NCBI GenBank assembly: GCA_964386535.1
Contig: CAYLRY010000012.1
Span: 1-64,000, forward strand
Source: CAYLRY01 sp964386535
GTDB lineage: Bacteria; Chloroflexota; Dehalococcoidia; Dehalococcoidales; UBA3254
Length of the DNA stretch: 64,000 nucleotides
Direction: 5' to 3'
Made by a program: the position numbers and the translations under genes. Below, in pieces: positions 23,500-33,169 of the stretch; position 1 is the stretch's first letter, and each line of letters starts with the position of its first letter. The notes under the pieces were generated by a model. It was given only the letters and a program-made list of their open reading frames with translations, had not been told where the DNA came from and did no database searches.

Positions 23500-26139
23500 A
23501 TGGCCGATAAAAAAAACGGTATTATCAAGGAAGATAAATGGACTTATACATGTTGCCACGCTTGCTATGCCTGCTGTCCCATCCGGGTGCGTACTATTAA
23601 CGGCATTCCGGTAAAAGTTGAAGGTATACCTGAGGCTTCTACCAGTAAAGGCTCTGTCTGTGCCAAGTCTCAGGGCGCCCTGAGTATTGTTAACGACCCC
23701 AACCGCGTCAACAGACCTTTAAAGCGCACAAACCCGAAGAAGGGCCTTCATGAAGACCCTGGTTGGGTAGAAATATCCTGGGAAGAAGCTTACGATATTA
23801 TTGTAAGTAAACTTAAAGAAATATATGAAACCGACGGACGGCAGTTTAAGGCTAATACCATGCCATCGCAAGGCTGCTACTGCCAGCCGCATATCTGGGC
23901 CTTTTCTCAGGCTATGGGCAGTCCCAATCAATCTTCCGGCGCCGGCGGAATGCTGTGCGGCAACGCCGCCCACTTCGTGGCAGGACTCACTCACGGTTCA
24001 TGGTCCCACACTGCTGATGTCCGCTACTGCAATTATGTGATCCATTTCGGGGCCAGTAAAGGCCATGCCGCCGGTCACAGCTCCAATCAGATGATGCGCA
24101 GCTTCGCTGATGCCCGGGCGCGAGGCATGAAACAAATTGTCATCGATCCAATATGCAATTTCCCGGGCGCTAAAGCCACCCGCTGGATACCCATCATTCC
24201 GGGTACGGATATTGCGGTTATCTTGTCCATGATAAATATTATTCTTAATGATCTAAAAATTTGGGATGATGTTTTTATCAAAACCAGGACCAACGGTCCG
24301 TATCTGATAGGGCCTGACAAGCATTATATCCGGGATGCCAAGACGAGAAAACCTCTTGTATGGGATGCCAAAGAAGGCAAAGCCAAGACCTGGGACGATC
24401 CTACAATTCAGGAGTTTGCCATTGAAGGAACCTATAACGTTAACGGAGTGAAAGGCACACCGGGATTTCAACTCCTGAGGGAACATGTTAAAACTTATAC
24501 CCTGGAGTACGCCTCCAAACTGAGCTCGGTTCCGGTGGATGTCATACGTACTATTGCTACCGAATTTGCCACCGAGGCTAAAATCGGCAGCACCATTAAT
24601 ATTCAGGGTAAAACATATCCTTTACGGCCTGTCGCTGCCATCGGTTTCAGTGGATTGAATAATCACCGGAACGCCTTTAACAGCGTAGCCGGGGTACACC
24701 TGCTGAATATGATCGTGGGCGCCATGGATGTGCCCGGCGGTTGTCTGGGCTGGCCTACCCGCTGCTTTGGTTATAAAGAAACTGGACGTCCCTATTACGA
24801 ACCCACAGCCGATCCAGTTGACGGCATGTTACTGGCTGGCTGGTGGTGGGGAGAAACTCAGCGCGGTGAAAGGCTGTGTCATACTATGTGGCCTGTTGAG
24901 CTGTCCACCACGCCGGAAGACTCACTGGGTCTGAGAAAATTATTCTCCTGGTCGAATGATTCACCCTTTTTCTTCTCTGCCGACAGGGATGAAGCTCATA
25001 AGAAAATTGGTCCGGACTATGAAGCTAAGGCCTGGATGAACTTCGGTAATAACATGATTATGTCCGGCGGCAACTTATCTAACATGGAAGACACACTAAA
25101 GAAAATCCCGTTTTTCTTCACCTTTGATGTTTATTTAACTGAAATTACTTATTTCTGTGACGTGGTTTTACCGGATACCAGCTTCTTCGAATCCCTATGT
25201 GTTAACCAGAACCTTCAGACCGGTTTCAATGGTCCTGTAGGCATGAATGACTGGGCTTTCCATATTCGGCAGCCTGTGGTCGAACCTTCAGGAGAACGAA
25301 GAGGGATGACCAGAGTGCTGTTAGAACTGGCTGAAAGAATGGGCCCGAAATTCCACAAATCTTATCTGGAGAATCTTAACCGGTTCTGGGGACTGGAAGG
25401 TAAAAACAAGCTGGATACCAGTAAAAAATACACACTTGAACAGGTCAGTGATAATATTTTGAAAAATTTCTTCGGTGACGAACATAATCTGGAGTGGTTC
25501 AAGAAAAACGGCGGCATAAGATGGCCGAAAGACCCGGATGAAGTTTACTGGCGCTATCTGGTTCCTGCCCGGGCGCCTATTTACTGGGAATTCGTTTTAA
25601 GTATGGGTGAATCAGCCAAGGCCATCGCCGAACCGCGTGACTTCCACATGCAATGGGAACAATACACCGCCCTGCCCACCTATTTCCCCACCGCCGCCCA
25701 CATGGAAAAAAATCCTGAATTTGACCTGTATACCCTGATTTACAGAGATACTCTGCATACCGGCAGTAATACGCAAATGCATCCGGAACTGGACGCATTA
25801 TCAAAAATGAATCCATACAGCTATTACATCAATATCAATGAAGAAACAGGTAAAAAGAAAGGCCTCAAGAACGGACAGATGGTCTGGGTGGAAACTGCCA
25901 CAGGGAGGAAGATCAAAGGTCCCCTTGCATTAATCAAAGGCATTCATCCGCAGATGATGGCTTTCTGTGGTATCTGCGGCCACTGGTCAAAATTTCTCAC
26001 GGTTGGCAGAGGAGAAGGGCCATTTTTCAACGATCTGCTGGAAATTGATAAAGACCATATCGACCCGGTCAGCCTGAGTGCTGATTCCTGCGTGAAAGTG
26101 AAAATCTATCCTGCCAAGGAGGACGAAAAACATGCCTAG
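23500..26139 (+). CDS. molybdopterin oxidoreductase catalytic subunit, complex 2
   Basis: 879 residues, paralogue of the subunit at 7250. Cys19, Cys22, Cys26 and Cys54 form the [4Fe-4S] site; GGMLCGNAAH holds the predicted molybdenum cysteine. There is no Tat signal. By eye about three-quarters of positions match complex 1, with differences concentrated around the first 130 residues and in the substrate half, while the last 25 residues are nearly identical because of a shared DNA tract. A strong GGAGTGAGAGG precedes the ATG, and the gene overlaps its Fe-S partner by 8 bases. The two complexes probably use the same electron path but different, related substrates (inference). Confidence 0.85.
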   Translation: MADKKNGIIKEDKWTYTCCHACYACCPIRVRTINGIPVKVEGIPEASTSKGSVCAKSQGALSIVNDPNRVNRPLKRTNPKKGLHEDPGWVEISWEEAYDIIVSKLKEIYETDGRQFKANTMPSQGCYCQPHIWAFSQAMGSPNQSSGAGGMLCGNAAHFVAGLTHGSWSHTADVRYCNYVIHFGASKGHAAGHSSNQMMRSFADARARGMKQIVIDPICNFPGAKATRWIPIIPGTDIAVILSMINIILNDLKIWDDVFIKTRTNGPYLIGPDKHYIRDAKTRKPLVWDAKEGKAKTWDDPTIQEFAIEGTYNVNGVKGTPGFQLLREHVKTYTLEYASKLSSVPVDVIRTIATEFATEAKIGSTINIQGKTYPLRPVAAIGFSGLNNHRNAFNSVAGVHLLNMIVGAMDVPGGCLGWPTRCFGYKETGRPYYEPTADPVDGMLLAGWWWGETQRGERLCHTMWPVELSTTPEDSLGLRKLFSWSNDSPFFFSADRDEAHKKIGPDYEAKAWMNFGNNMIMSGGNLSNMEDTLKKIPFFFTFDVYLTEITYFCDVVLPDTSFFESLCVNQNLQTGFNGPVGMNDWAFHIRQPVVEPSGERRGMTRVLLELAERMGPKFHKSYLENLNRFWGLEGKNKLDTSKKYTLEQVSDNILKNFFGDEHNLEWFKKNGGIRWPKDPDEVYWRYLVPARAPIYWEFVLSMGESAKAIAEPRDFHMQWEQYTALPTYFPTAAHMEKNPEFDLYTLIYRDTLHTGSNTQMHPELDALSKMNPYSYYININEETGKKKGLKNGQMVWVETATGRKIKGPLALIKGIHPQMMAFCGICGHWSKFLTVGRGEGPFFNDLLEIDKDHIDPVSLSADSCVKVKIYPAKEDEKHA

Positions 26140-26782
26140 ATGGGGAATGGTTATCGATTTAAAACGCTGTATTGGCTGCTACTCCTGTTCCATCGCCTGC
26201 CGCCAGGAACATTTTGTACCCCGCGGCATCTATTTCAACCGTGTACTGGTTACCGAGACCGGCAAGTATCCCACAGTTAAAAAGATCATCATGCCCGTCC
26301 AGTGCAACCACTGCCAGGACCCCGCCTGTGTCAAGGTCTGCCCTACCGGAGCTACCTTCCAGCGAGAGGACGGTCTGGTACTGGTGGATGCTGATAAGTG
26401 CATCGGCTGCCATTACTGCGCCGTGGCTTGCCCCTACCAGCAACGCACTCCTTATGATAATCCTAAGTCCGAGTACTTCCCTGGCCAGGGCTTAACACCC
26501 TTCGAGAAGCTAGGCAAACAGCTCTTTCCCTACCAGAAAGGCACTATCTTAAAATGCACCTTCTGTGTAGAAAGACTGGATGAGGGCTTGAAAAACGGAC
26601 TCAAACCCGGCGTCGATCGCGAAGCCACCCCGGCCTGCGTCATCACCTGCCCTACCAGGTCAAGGGTCTTCGGTGATCTGGACGACCCCGTGAGTGAGGT
26701 TTCCCGCCTTATTTATGAAAAGAAAGCTCAGCCCATACATCCTGAGTTCGGTACTGAACCCTCTATTTATTACAACGAATAA
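26132..26782 (+). CDS. four-cluster ferredoxin-like subunit, complex 2
   Basis: 216 residues, identical to the protein at 9885-10535, with the same four cysteine groups for four [4Fe-4S] clusters. The DNA also matches without any difference that I can find, including synonymous positions, up to the base after the stop codon. Because the adjoining catalytic genes differ, this is not a simple recent duplication of a whole operon; a homogenisation event (gene conversion) is the better reading. It carries electrons from the molybdenum subunit to the membrane subunit. Confidence 0.92.
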   Translation: MPRWGMVIDLKRCIGCYSCSIACRQEHFVPRGIYFNRVLVTETGKYPTVKKIIMPVQCNHCQDPACVKVCPTGATFQREDGLVLVDADKCIGCHYCAVACPYQQRTPYDNPKSEYFPGQGLTPFEKLGKQLFPYQKGTILKCTFCVERLDEGLKNGLKPGVDREATPACVITCPTRSRVFGDLDDPVSEVSRLIYEKKAQPIHPEFGTEPSIYYNE

Positions 26783-26807
26783 TTAAAAAGGATACGGAGG
26801 TCTTAAT

Positions 26808-27692
26808 ATGCAAATCCAACCCTGGGAATTCGGTGTTAAAGCTGCTCCGGCACGCGAATGGTCCGAAGGATCCGGCGCCCTGATTGCCGTGGCTATGTTC
26901 CTCGGAGGTGTGGCTGGAGGTACCTACCTGGTCTCTTTATACTTTAATAATATCTGGGGTATGCTGGTCGGTTGGATCCTGGCTATGGGCATGGGTCTCT
27001 TCGATATGGCACACCTCAGCCAGCCTGCTCGAGTTTGGAGAATTGCCTTCAGGGCCAATTCTTCCTGGATCTCCCGCGGTTTTGTCTTCGTCATCCTGTT
27101 CATCGGCGCTGCCGGACTCCAACTGCTCATTCACCTGCTTACCGGAGATGCTGCCAATAATCCCGGAGCTGCTGAACTCTTTTTCCGTGTGGTGGCCGGC
27201 ATCCTGGGTTTCGGGGTGGTCATTTACAGCGGTTTCGTGGTGGGCTTCGTTCATGGCATTAAATTCTGGAACTCTGCCATGCTCCCTATCCTGGTGGTGG
27301 CCGGAGGACTGACAGCCGGTTCCGCTATTGTCATGGCCGCAGCTTCCTATATGACTGCGGTCTCCAATTTCGATACCCTGCTGATGTTCTTCCGTTTTAT
27401 CCTGGTCTTTTATGCCCTCACCATCTTTATCCACCTCTGGGTCTCTACCTACAGCAGCCCGGAGGCCAAAGAATCAGCCATGCTACTGCTGAAAGGCAAT
27501 ATGTCAGCTCTCTTCTGGATACTGATTATTCTGTTGGGCATCCTGGTTCCCTTTGTCCTTGATTTCGTTTCTGATAGCCAGTCTTCAGCATTGTTGACTG
27601 TATCCGCGATCCTGGTACTGCTCGGCAACCTGGCTCTTAGATACAGCATCATTAAGGCCGGACGCTATTCACCTATAGTTCTGGCCAGCTAA
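26808..27692 (+). CDS. NrfD/PsrC-like membrane subunit, complex 2
   Basis: 294 residues, about eight membrane helices. Three residue differences from the complex 1 copy. Synonymous differences occur in the first 110 bases and the last 100 bases, while the 671 bases between (26919-27589) look identical. The gene starts 25 bases after the Fe-S gene behind GGAGGTCTT. The role is quinone-linked electron transfer and membrane anchoring. Confidence 0.9.
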   Translation: MQIQPWEFGVKAAPAREWSEGSGALIAVAMFLGGVAGGTYLVSLYFNNIWGMLVGWILAMGMGLFDMAHLSQPARVWRIAFRANSSWISRGFVFVILFIGAAGLQLLIHLLTGDAANNPGAAELFFRVVAGILGFGVVIYSGFVVGFVHGIKFWNSAMLPILVVAGGLTAGSAIVMAAASYMTAVSNFDTLLMFFRFILVFYALTIFIHLWVSTYSSPEAKESAMLLLKGNMSALFWILIILLGILVPFVLDFVSDSQSSALLTVSAILVLLGNLALRYSIIKAGRYSPIVLAS

Positions 27693-27709
27693 AAATCCGG
27701 CGTACAATT

Positions 27710-27752
27710 AAACTGGCAAACCTTTTTACATTTTGTCTGCCGGTTTTAGTTT
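27710..27752 (+). terminator. probable terminator after complex 2
   Basis: AAACTGGCA pairs with TGCCGGTTT (one G-U pair) across a loop containing CCTTTTTACATTTTG, followed by TAGTTTTT. It lies between the membrane subunit gene and the flavoprotein gene, so the latter may be only partly co-transcribed. Confidence 0.5.
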
Positions 27753-27771
27753 TTGACCTGGGAGGACCCTT

Positions 27772-28575
27772 ATGAATAATAAAATCGTTCTGGGATTGGT
27801 AGGTAGTCCTAATAAAGGAGGACGCTCTTATGAACTGGTCAGTGCCGCCCTGACAGGGGCTGCCGGTGCAGGCGTAAATACCGAACTGGTGTACATGTCC
27901 GACCATGTCGTAGGACCTTGCCATGACTGTCTGCCATGGGTCTGCGCTGACAATTTAAAATGTACCTATAAGGATGAGTCTTTTGAACTGCTCAGCCGGA
28001 AGATATTGAATTGCGGAGCTCTGATAATAGGAACACCCGTGTACTGGGGAGATACCAGCGCCATGATAAAATTTCTCTTTATCAAAATGACCCGCGTATA
28101 TGCCAGGTCAGGCAAGCTCAAAGACAAACCTGCATTGGGCATTGCCATTGCCGGCGGCAGTGGTAATGGGTTATTATCCGGCCTGAGGCCTGTTTACCAC
28201 TTTTTCAGAATTATGCAGATGCGGGCTTTAGAGCCTTTACCGGCTACCCGCTTTAACATGGATAAAGCCAAAAAGGCGGCGGAAGTCCTGGGACAGCGGC
28301 TTGTCCAGATGATATCCGAAGGAAATTCCTTCAAAACTCCTGAGGAACGCGACTACTGGTATAATGAAATGTATTTCCTGGGAGACAACCGCGAAAATGA
28401 AAAAAGGTTGATGGCTGCCATAGCCTATGATGCTATCCCACCTGAGCGAAAAAAAGATGTAGACGGCAAACTGGTGCAGACTTCCATTCTGAATAAGGTG
28501 GGGCGCTCCCCTGATGCCAGGGATGAAATAGCCAGAGTCTACAACTCCTGCCTCAACATTATCGATGAAACTTGA
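27772..28575 (+). CDS. flavodoxin-fold / NADPH-dependent FMN reductase family protein
   Basis: 267 residues. The opening VLGLVGSPNKGGRSYELVSAAL is the FMN-phosphate loop of the iron-sulfur-flavoprotein/FMN-reductase family, and IIGTPVYWGDTSAMIKFLFIK is the isoalloxazine-binding motif. Cysteines in GPCHDCLPWVCADNLKC occupy the place where iron-sulfur flavoproteins hold a [4Fe-4S] cluster, so cluster binding is possible. A C-terminal extension of about 80 residues is of unknown role. GGGAGGAC precedes the ATG. It probably shuttles electrons for nearby redox enzymes, but its partner is unknown. Confidence 0.8.
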   Translation: MNNKIVLGLVGSPNKGGRSYELVSAALTGAAGAGVNTELVYMSDHVVGPCHDCLPWVCADNLKCTYKDESFELLSRKILNCGALIIGTPVYWGDTSAMIKFLFIKMTRVYARSGKLKDKPALGIAIAGGSGNGLLSGLRPVYHFFRIMQMRALEPLPATRFNMDKAKKAAEVLGQRLVQMISEGNSFKTPEERDYWYNEMYFLGDNRENEKRLMAAIAYDAIPPERKKDVDGKLVQTSILNKVGRSPDARDEIARVYNSCLNIIDET

Positions 28576-28625
28576 AAAAATAGTTACTTCCGCCTTTTAT
28601 TCCGCCCTCTTTATCTAAATGATCA

Positions 28626-28661
28626 GCCGCCGGTAAATACAAGCTTGTATTTACCGGCGGC
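28626..28661. terminator. bidirectional terminator, perfect 18-bp inverted repeat
   Basis: Two 18-base arms (28626-28643 and 28644-28661), beginning GCCGCCGG and meeting at AAGCTT, are perfectly complementary with no spacer, followed by TTCT. The element lies between the convergent flavoprotein and molybdopterin genes and can end transcription from both sides. Confidence 0.75.
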
Positions 28662-28708
28662 TTCTAAATTCGATATTAGTAAAAATTAAATAATTGATAA
28701 AAACAAGG

Positions 28709-30913
28709 TTATACCCTGGCTTCTTCTCCCGCTGTTTGTACAAAACCATACTCTTCCGTACGGAAGACCTCTTCCTTTAAATCTTCCTTTTCGCATTTAT
28801 AGGCCTTGCAGAGGAGACAGGTAAGGTCCGGTGAGCCGAACATCGGGTCAAGGTGATTATTGCTGGTCAGTACATTGGGATTTGAAATGAAAAGGCCATG
28901 AAAGCCTTTTGCCGGTTCCTCAGGATAAAAACAGTTGGCTGTGGCCATTAAAACCCCTTTCAGAATACCAGGAAACAGCCGCGCTTTCTGTCTTACCCTG
29001 CCTCTGGGTGATTCAATCCAGATCCAGTCTCCGTCCTCGATTCCGTACTTCTTAGCTGTCTCGGGGTGGATCTGTGCGGTAGGATATTCCATAAAGCTCC
29101 GGAGCCACGGGATATTGCGGTATTGTGAAAGGAAATAAAAGGGCTGCCGGTATCCGCTGGTCATCACCAGAGGATATTCCTTATATAACTCCGGAGTGGA
29201 ATAAGGGCTCTCACCGGGTTCTATGAACTGAGGCAGAGGATCATATCCCAATTGCTCCAGCGCTTTAGAGTAAAATTCAAATTTCCCGGTAGGTGTGGGG
29301 AAACCACCGCCTTTGCGCCAGTAATCAGTCTTATATTTATAGTAGACCTGGTCTTTCCCCCAGCATCCACTGACCAGGCGCCGGCTGAAGTCCTTCCAGG
29401 TCAAATTGCCTTTCTTCAGCTCAGCATTCAGGCAGGTCTCCACATCCTTAAACCAGTATTCAGGAGCTACCCTTCTGCCGATTTCATTGAAGATCCAGAC
29501 ATCAGACCTAGCTTCGCCAGGTGGTTCAACTGCTTTGTTGTGGGCTTCAATCATGAACCTGGGGTGCATATCATAAATATCGTCCATCTCTAACCAGTGG
29601 GCTACAGGTAACACAATGTCAGAAGCTTCCGCCATAGGGCCCATGAAAAGATCGCAATGCACCATAAACTCCACTTTTTTAATCGCCTCCACCACCTCTT
29701 TGGTGTTGGCCATATGGACTATTTGCTGTCCGCCTACGCTGAACCATACTTTGATGGGGGCTTCACCGGCAATGACCTTCTTAACTAAAGTATCCGGATT
29801 ACAGGTTCGCGCTGCGCCCAGCTTAAATTTATCACCACCTATAATTTTCTTTTTCATCTCATCGGTGATGGGAATCTCCAGGAAAAAGTCTTCAATTAAG
29901 CCGGTTGCTGGTAGTACCCAGCTCACCATACTGCCCGGTCTCTCAATATTGCCGCAAAGGCCCAGCAGGCAAATAATGGCTCTCAAAGTATGCCCGCAAT
30001 TGGCCTGCCTCTCCAGGGAGCTGCCCACCTGGATGCACCCGGGTGTATCAATAGCGAACAGCCTGGCAGCCTGGATTATCTTAGCTTTAGGTACCCAGGT
30101 AATGCTTTCCACCTTTTCCGGAGTGTAAGGTTTAACCCTTTCACGCAAATCTTCGAAACCAAAGGTCCATTTTTCTACAAACTCTTTGTCATACAGGTTT
30201 TCATTGATGATAATATTCAACATCCCCATGGCCAAAGCGCAATCAGAGCCTGGCCGCGGCTGGAGCCATAGAGTGGCTCGAGTCGCCAGAGCGCTGGCCC
30301 GGGGATCGATTATGATCAGGTTCTTGACGTAATTCAGTGAGTTCATAAACCAGTAAGCCATTTCAGAATCAGCGCTGCTGATTTCCAGTTGCTTGGCCCA
30401 CATGATCTGCGTCTTGGGAAACTCACCACCCCAGCCGTGGTAATCGCAATATAGGCGCCCATAACCTGTGACCTGCCCGTAAAGCCCCAGCCTTGGACTG
30501 TGGCATACATATCCTGGAGTAATAACATTGCCCGTGCCGATGGAGCGGGCCAGACGGTGAGTGTAACGGTTGTAACCGCGACCCGTGCCCTGGGATATCG
30601 CGATTGAAAAAGGACCGTCTTTAGCTATCGCCTCCTGCATTTTCCCCGCGATTGTATCCAGGGCTTCATTCCAGGAAATCCGCCTCCATTTTCCTTCACC
30701 CTTTTCACCGGCCCGCTTTAATGGATATTTCAGCCGGTATGGATTGTCCACATGCTGGATGCTTGATAGACCTTTGGAACACATGGTGCCCCGGGTTAAT
30801 GAATCCGGGTTGCCTTCTATATGTACAATTACCCCGTCTTCCACGGTTACTTTCACCCCGCAGCCTCCATGACAGCTCTTGCAGGTAGTTAAGATGACCT
30901 TTCTTTCTGACAT
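28709..30913 (-). CDS. molybdopterin oxidoreductase catalytic subunit, PsrA-like complex
   Basis: 734 residues. Cys11, Cys14, Cys18 and Cys45 bind the [4Fe-4S] cluster; Cys137 in GYVCHSPRLG is the expected molybdenum or tungsten ligand. The C-terminal region ends in a CKAYKC element, similar to the end of the tungsten enzyme acetylene hydratase, which has nearly the same length; the two belong to the same broad branch. There is no Tat signal, so the active site is cytoplasmic. It is the last gene of a minus-strand operon after the Fe-S and NrfD genes. The substrate cannot be read: polysulfide, thiosulfate or an organic acceptor are all possible. Confidence 0.85.
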   Translation of the reverse strand: MSERKVILTTCKSCHGGCGVKVTVEDGVIVHIEGNPDSLTRGTMCSKGLSSIQHVDNPYRLKYPLKRAGEKGEGKWRRISWNEALDTIAGKMQEAIAKDGPFSIAISQGTGRGYNRYTHRLARSIGTGNVITPGYVCHSPRLGLYGQVTGYGRLYCDYHGWGGEFPKTQIMWAKQLEISSADSEMAYWFMNSLNYVKNLIIIDPRASALATRATLWLQPRPGSDCALAMGMLNIIINENLYDKEFVEKWTFGFEDLRERVKPYTPEKVESITWVPKAKIIQAARLFAIDTPGCIQVGSSLERQANCGHTLRAIICLLGLCGNIERPGSMVSWVLPATGLIEDFFLEIPITDEMKKKIIGGDKFKLGAARTCNPDTLVKKVIAGEAPIKVWFSVGGQQIVHMANTKEVVEAIKKVEFMVHCDLFMGPMAEASDIVLPVAHWLEMDDIYDMHPRFMIEAHNKAVEPPGEARSDVWIFNEIGRRVAPEYWFKDVETCLNAELKKGNLTWKDFSRRLVSGCWGKDQVYYKYKTDYWRKGGGFPTPTGKFEFYSKALEQLGYDPLPQFIEPGESPYSTPELYKEYPLVMTSGYRQPFYFLSQYRNIPWLRSFMEYPTAQIHPETAKKYGIEDGDWIWIESPRGRVRQKARLFPGILKGVLMATANCFYPEEPAKGFHGLFISNPNVLTSNNHLDPMFGSPDLTCLLCKAYKCEKEDLKEEVFRTEEYGFVQTAGEEARV

Positions 30914-31031
30914 TTGTTTCTTTCCAGTTCCCAGTTTCGAGCAACGAGTTTTGATTTAATCTATTGGATATCATTCGAAACCGGTCTTTAAATTATTACA
31001 AGTTCTCCCTGATCTCTCTCGTATAAAAATT

Positions 31032-31925
31032 CTAACGGTTAATCAGAGGATTATAGATACCGGACTTCAGAACGCAGTACCGCAACATAGCGCCGCCTGT
31101 GATTTCACACACTATTCCCAGTATCAACACCAGGTGTACCGCTTCTCCACCGGAAAGGCTGTGTACAGCAATGGCTGCCGGAATCAGGATACCCAGAAGC
31201 ACTACGCAAACCCAAAAAATAGGGGATATTCCGCCTGTCAACTGAAAAAGCACGGATTGTTTGCCTGTTCTCTGGTCACGCGCCGCAGCCGTTAGATAAA
31301 TGACAATTAAAAGGACATTCGTCAGCAGCATTATCCGGCTGCCCATCTCCGCAGCCGCCATATTAATCTCCGTAGCAAAAATACCGATAGCTACTGTCAT
31401 GCCAAAGCCGCCCAGAATACCGCAGGCTACGAAAAGCAAAGGTAATATGGGCAGGTCCCAGAAAGGCACCCCTTTCACATTATTCAGTACAAAGCCGGTA
31501 TAAGTAGCCACACATAGGGCAAAGACCCCGGCGATTACCTTTAACACCAGTATCAAAACAGTCTGATCCGGTAAAAAATAGGAGATCATGATTTGTATGA
31601 AAGCAAACCCGGCAAATCCAGCCACAAAAAACAATCCCCTGGAGATCCAGGAAGTCTGGGGATGGCTTAATAAGCGCCAGAAGCGGGTGGGCTTGCCCAG
31701 ATACAGAAAATGGAAGGAACCTTTAAGCACTGTCACGATAAACCAGCCGGCCAGCATTCCCCACAGGCTGTCAAAAAACAGGGAGACCAGATATAACCCG
31801 CCTCCCAGGCCGCCGGTATAAAAAGCCAGCCACAGTAAAAGTCCTTTTTTATCAATCCATTCGGTCTGCCGGTTACCTTTCAGCATCCATTCATGCGTTA
31901 CCATCCATTGACGTGTAGTTTGCAT
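31032..31925 (-). CDS. NrfD/PsrC-like membrane subunit
   Basis: 297 residues with about eight hydrophobic helices (LLLWLAFYTGGLGGGLYLVSLFF, VLKVIAGVFALCVATYTGFVL, ISPIFWVCVVLLGILIPAAIAV). It is distantly related to the membrane subunits of complexes 1 to 3. It starts one base after the stop codon of the Fe-S gene and precedes the catalytic gene by 118 bases. Quinone-linked membrane anchor by family. Confidence 0.85.
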   Translation of the reverse strand: MQTTRQWMVTHEWMLKGNRQTEWIDKKGLLLWLAFYTGGLGGGLYLVSLFFDSLWGMLAGWFIVTVLKGSFHFLYLGKPTRFWRLLSHPQTSWISRGLFFVAGFAGFAFIQIMISYFLPDQTVLILVLKVIAGVFALCVATYTGFVLNNVKGVPFWDLPILPLLFVACGILGGFGMTVAIGIFATEINMAAAEMGSRIMLLTNVLLIVIYLTAAARDQRTGKQSVLFQLTGGISPIFWVCVVLLGILIPAAIAVHSLSGGEAVHLVLILGIVCEITGGAMLRYCVLKSGIYNPLINR

Positions 31926-31926
31926 A

Positions 31927-32697
31927 CTACCTCCCTTTTACCCCTAATAACTTTTTAGCCGTCTCCTCCATAGTGCTTAATTGCCGTATATGGTATCCCG
32001 TGGTAGCTTCGGGGGAAGCTTTATTTGAAGGTGCGTTTCCTATCCCAGGATCAATATAAAATATCGAAGGATCCGTTCCATATTCAGGATGTAGAGGTTG
32101 TCCATGATAACTGGCGATCAATTTAGACACTTCACTGTCAGGGTCATCCAGGTCTCCAAAAGTAAGCGCCCTGGCCTGGCAGGTATTAACACAGGCAGGT
32201 GTGGCATCCCGGTCACGGCCCGGCATCAGCCCCCTGGCCAGACCGGCATCGATCCTCTCCATGCAAAAATTACATTTTTCTGTAGTCCCCACCTGGTGCG
32301 GGTAGATTTTCCTGCCTTTTTTCTCGAAACCGGTCTGTGAATATCCCGGGAAATATCCTGGGTTTTTATCTTTAGAAAGAAAGGTGCGGTTCTGATAGGG
32401 GCAGGCGATCACACAATAACGGCATCCCACGCACTTATCTTGATCTACTATCACCAGTCCATCTTCACGCCGCACAGTAGCCTTAGCCGGGCAGACCTCT
32501 ACACAGGGTGCTTCTTTACAATGATTACAGCGTACCGGATAGGTAGTTATATCAACTCCCTGGTTCCCTTCAGTCTCCCAGGCGATCAACCTGGGCCAGG
32601 TAATATGCAGAGGTAAAAAATGTTCAATACGGCAGGCCGCCACACAGGCATGACAACGGATACACCTGGACAAATTGATTACCATTCCCCATCTCAT
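31927..32697 (-). CDS. four-cluster ferredoxin-like subunit of PsrABC-like complex
   Basis: 256 residues. CIRCHACVAACR, CNHCKEAPCVEVCPAKA, CVGCRYCVIACPYQNR and CNFC with ACVNTCQ give four cluster sites. A 40-residue C-terminal tail beyond the usual end (from FYIDPGIGN on) is not found in its paralogues here. As the first gene of the operon, its order (Fe-S, membrane, catalytic) differs from complexes 1 to 3. It moves electrons between the catalytic and membrane subunits. Confidence 0.88.
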   Translation of the reverse strand: MRWGMVINLSRCIRCHACVAACRIEHFLPLHITWPRLIAWETEGNQGVDITTYPVRCNHCKEAPCVEVCPAKATVRREDGLVIVDQDKCVGCRYCVIACPYQNRTFLSKDKNPGYFPGYSQTGFEKKGRKIYPHQVGTTEKCNFCMERIDAGLARGLMPGRDRDATPACVNTCQARALTFGDLDDPDSEVSKLIASYHGQPLHPEYGTDPSIFYIDPGIGNAPSNKASPEATTGYHIRQLSTMEETAKKLLGVKGR

Positions 32698-33169
32698 GTT
32701 AACTCATTTTCCCTTCATTGATCGTCTGAATTTCAATTCTTTCAATTCCAAAATTCAAATAGTTATCAGGTTTTTTAACACTCCCACCCAGCGCCTAACT
32801 TGACCGGCAACCCTTCTTATGTTCAATATTATCGTATTACACTAAATGATAAACGTGTTATGAGAATCATCACTATATGAGAATCATCACTAAGTGACCA
32901 ATATCACAAGGTCATATAATATATTAATAATTGTGGATCATAAGGTACTTATCGAACGTCTGAATGATATCGAAAAAAGAAATATCGTGTACGATAAATC
33001 TTATAAATACATTTTTTCTTAATGAAGCCGCCAGGCTGTCCTTAAAAACACATCCGGATGGCTAAAAAATATTGATGTCTGGATTTATGTATAGTACAAT
33101 ATAGTCTAAGTTCATATACCTTCTTCCACTTCAATTTGTTAGCGGTAATTTAATAAAACAGGTACGTTA
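32698..33169. other. divergent intergenic region
   Basis: 472 bases between the PsrABC-like operon and the MarR gene, both of which must start here. It is AT-rich and holds tandem 17-bp repeats and a separate inverted repeat (next entry). No gene was seen. Confidence 0.6.
32859..32914. promoter_or_regulatory. tandem 17-bp direct repeats plus TGACC-N10-GGTCA inverted repeat
   Basis: TATGAGAATCATCACTA occurs twice without a gap (32859-32875 and 32876-32892), perfectly conserved. Immediately after comes TGACC (32895-32899), 10 bases, GGTCA (32910-32914). The arrangement in a divergent region next to a MarR gene suggests an operator for that regulator (inference). Confidence 0.5.
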
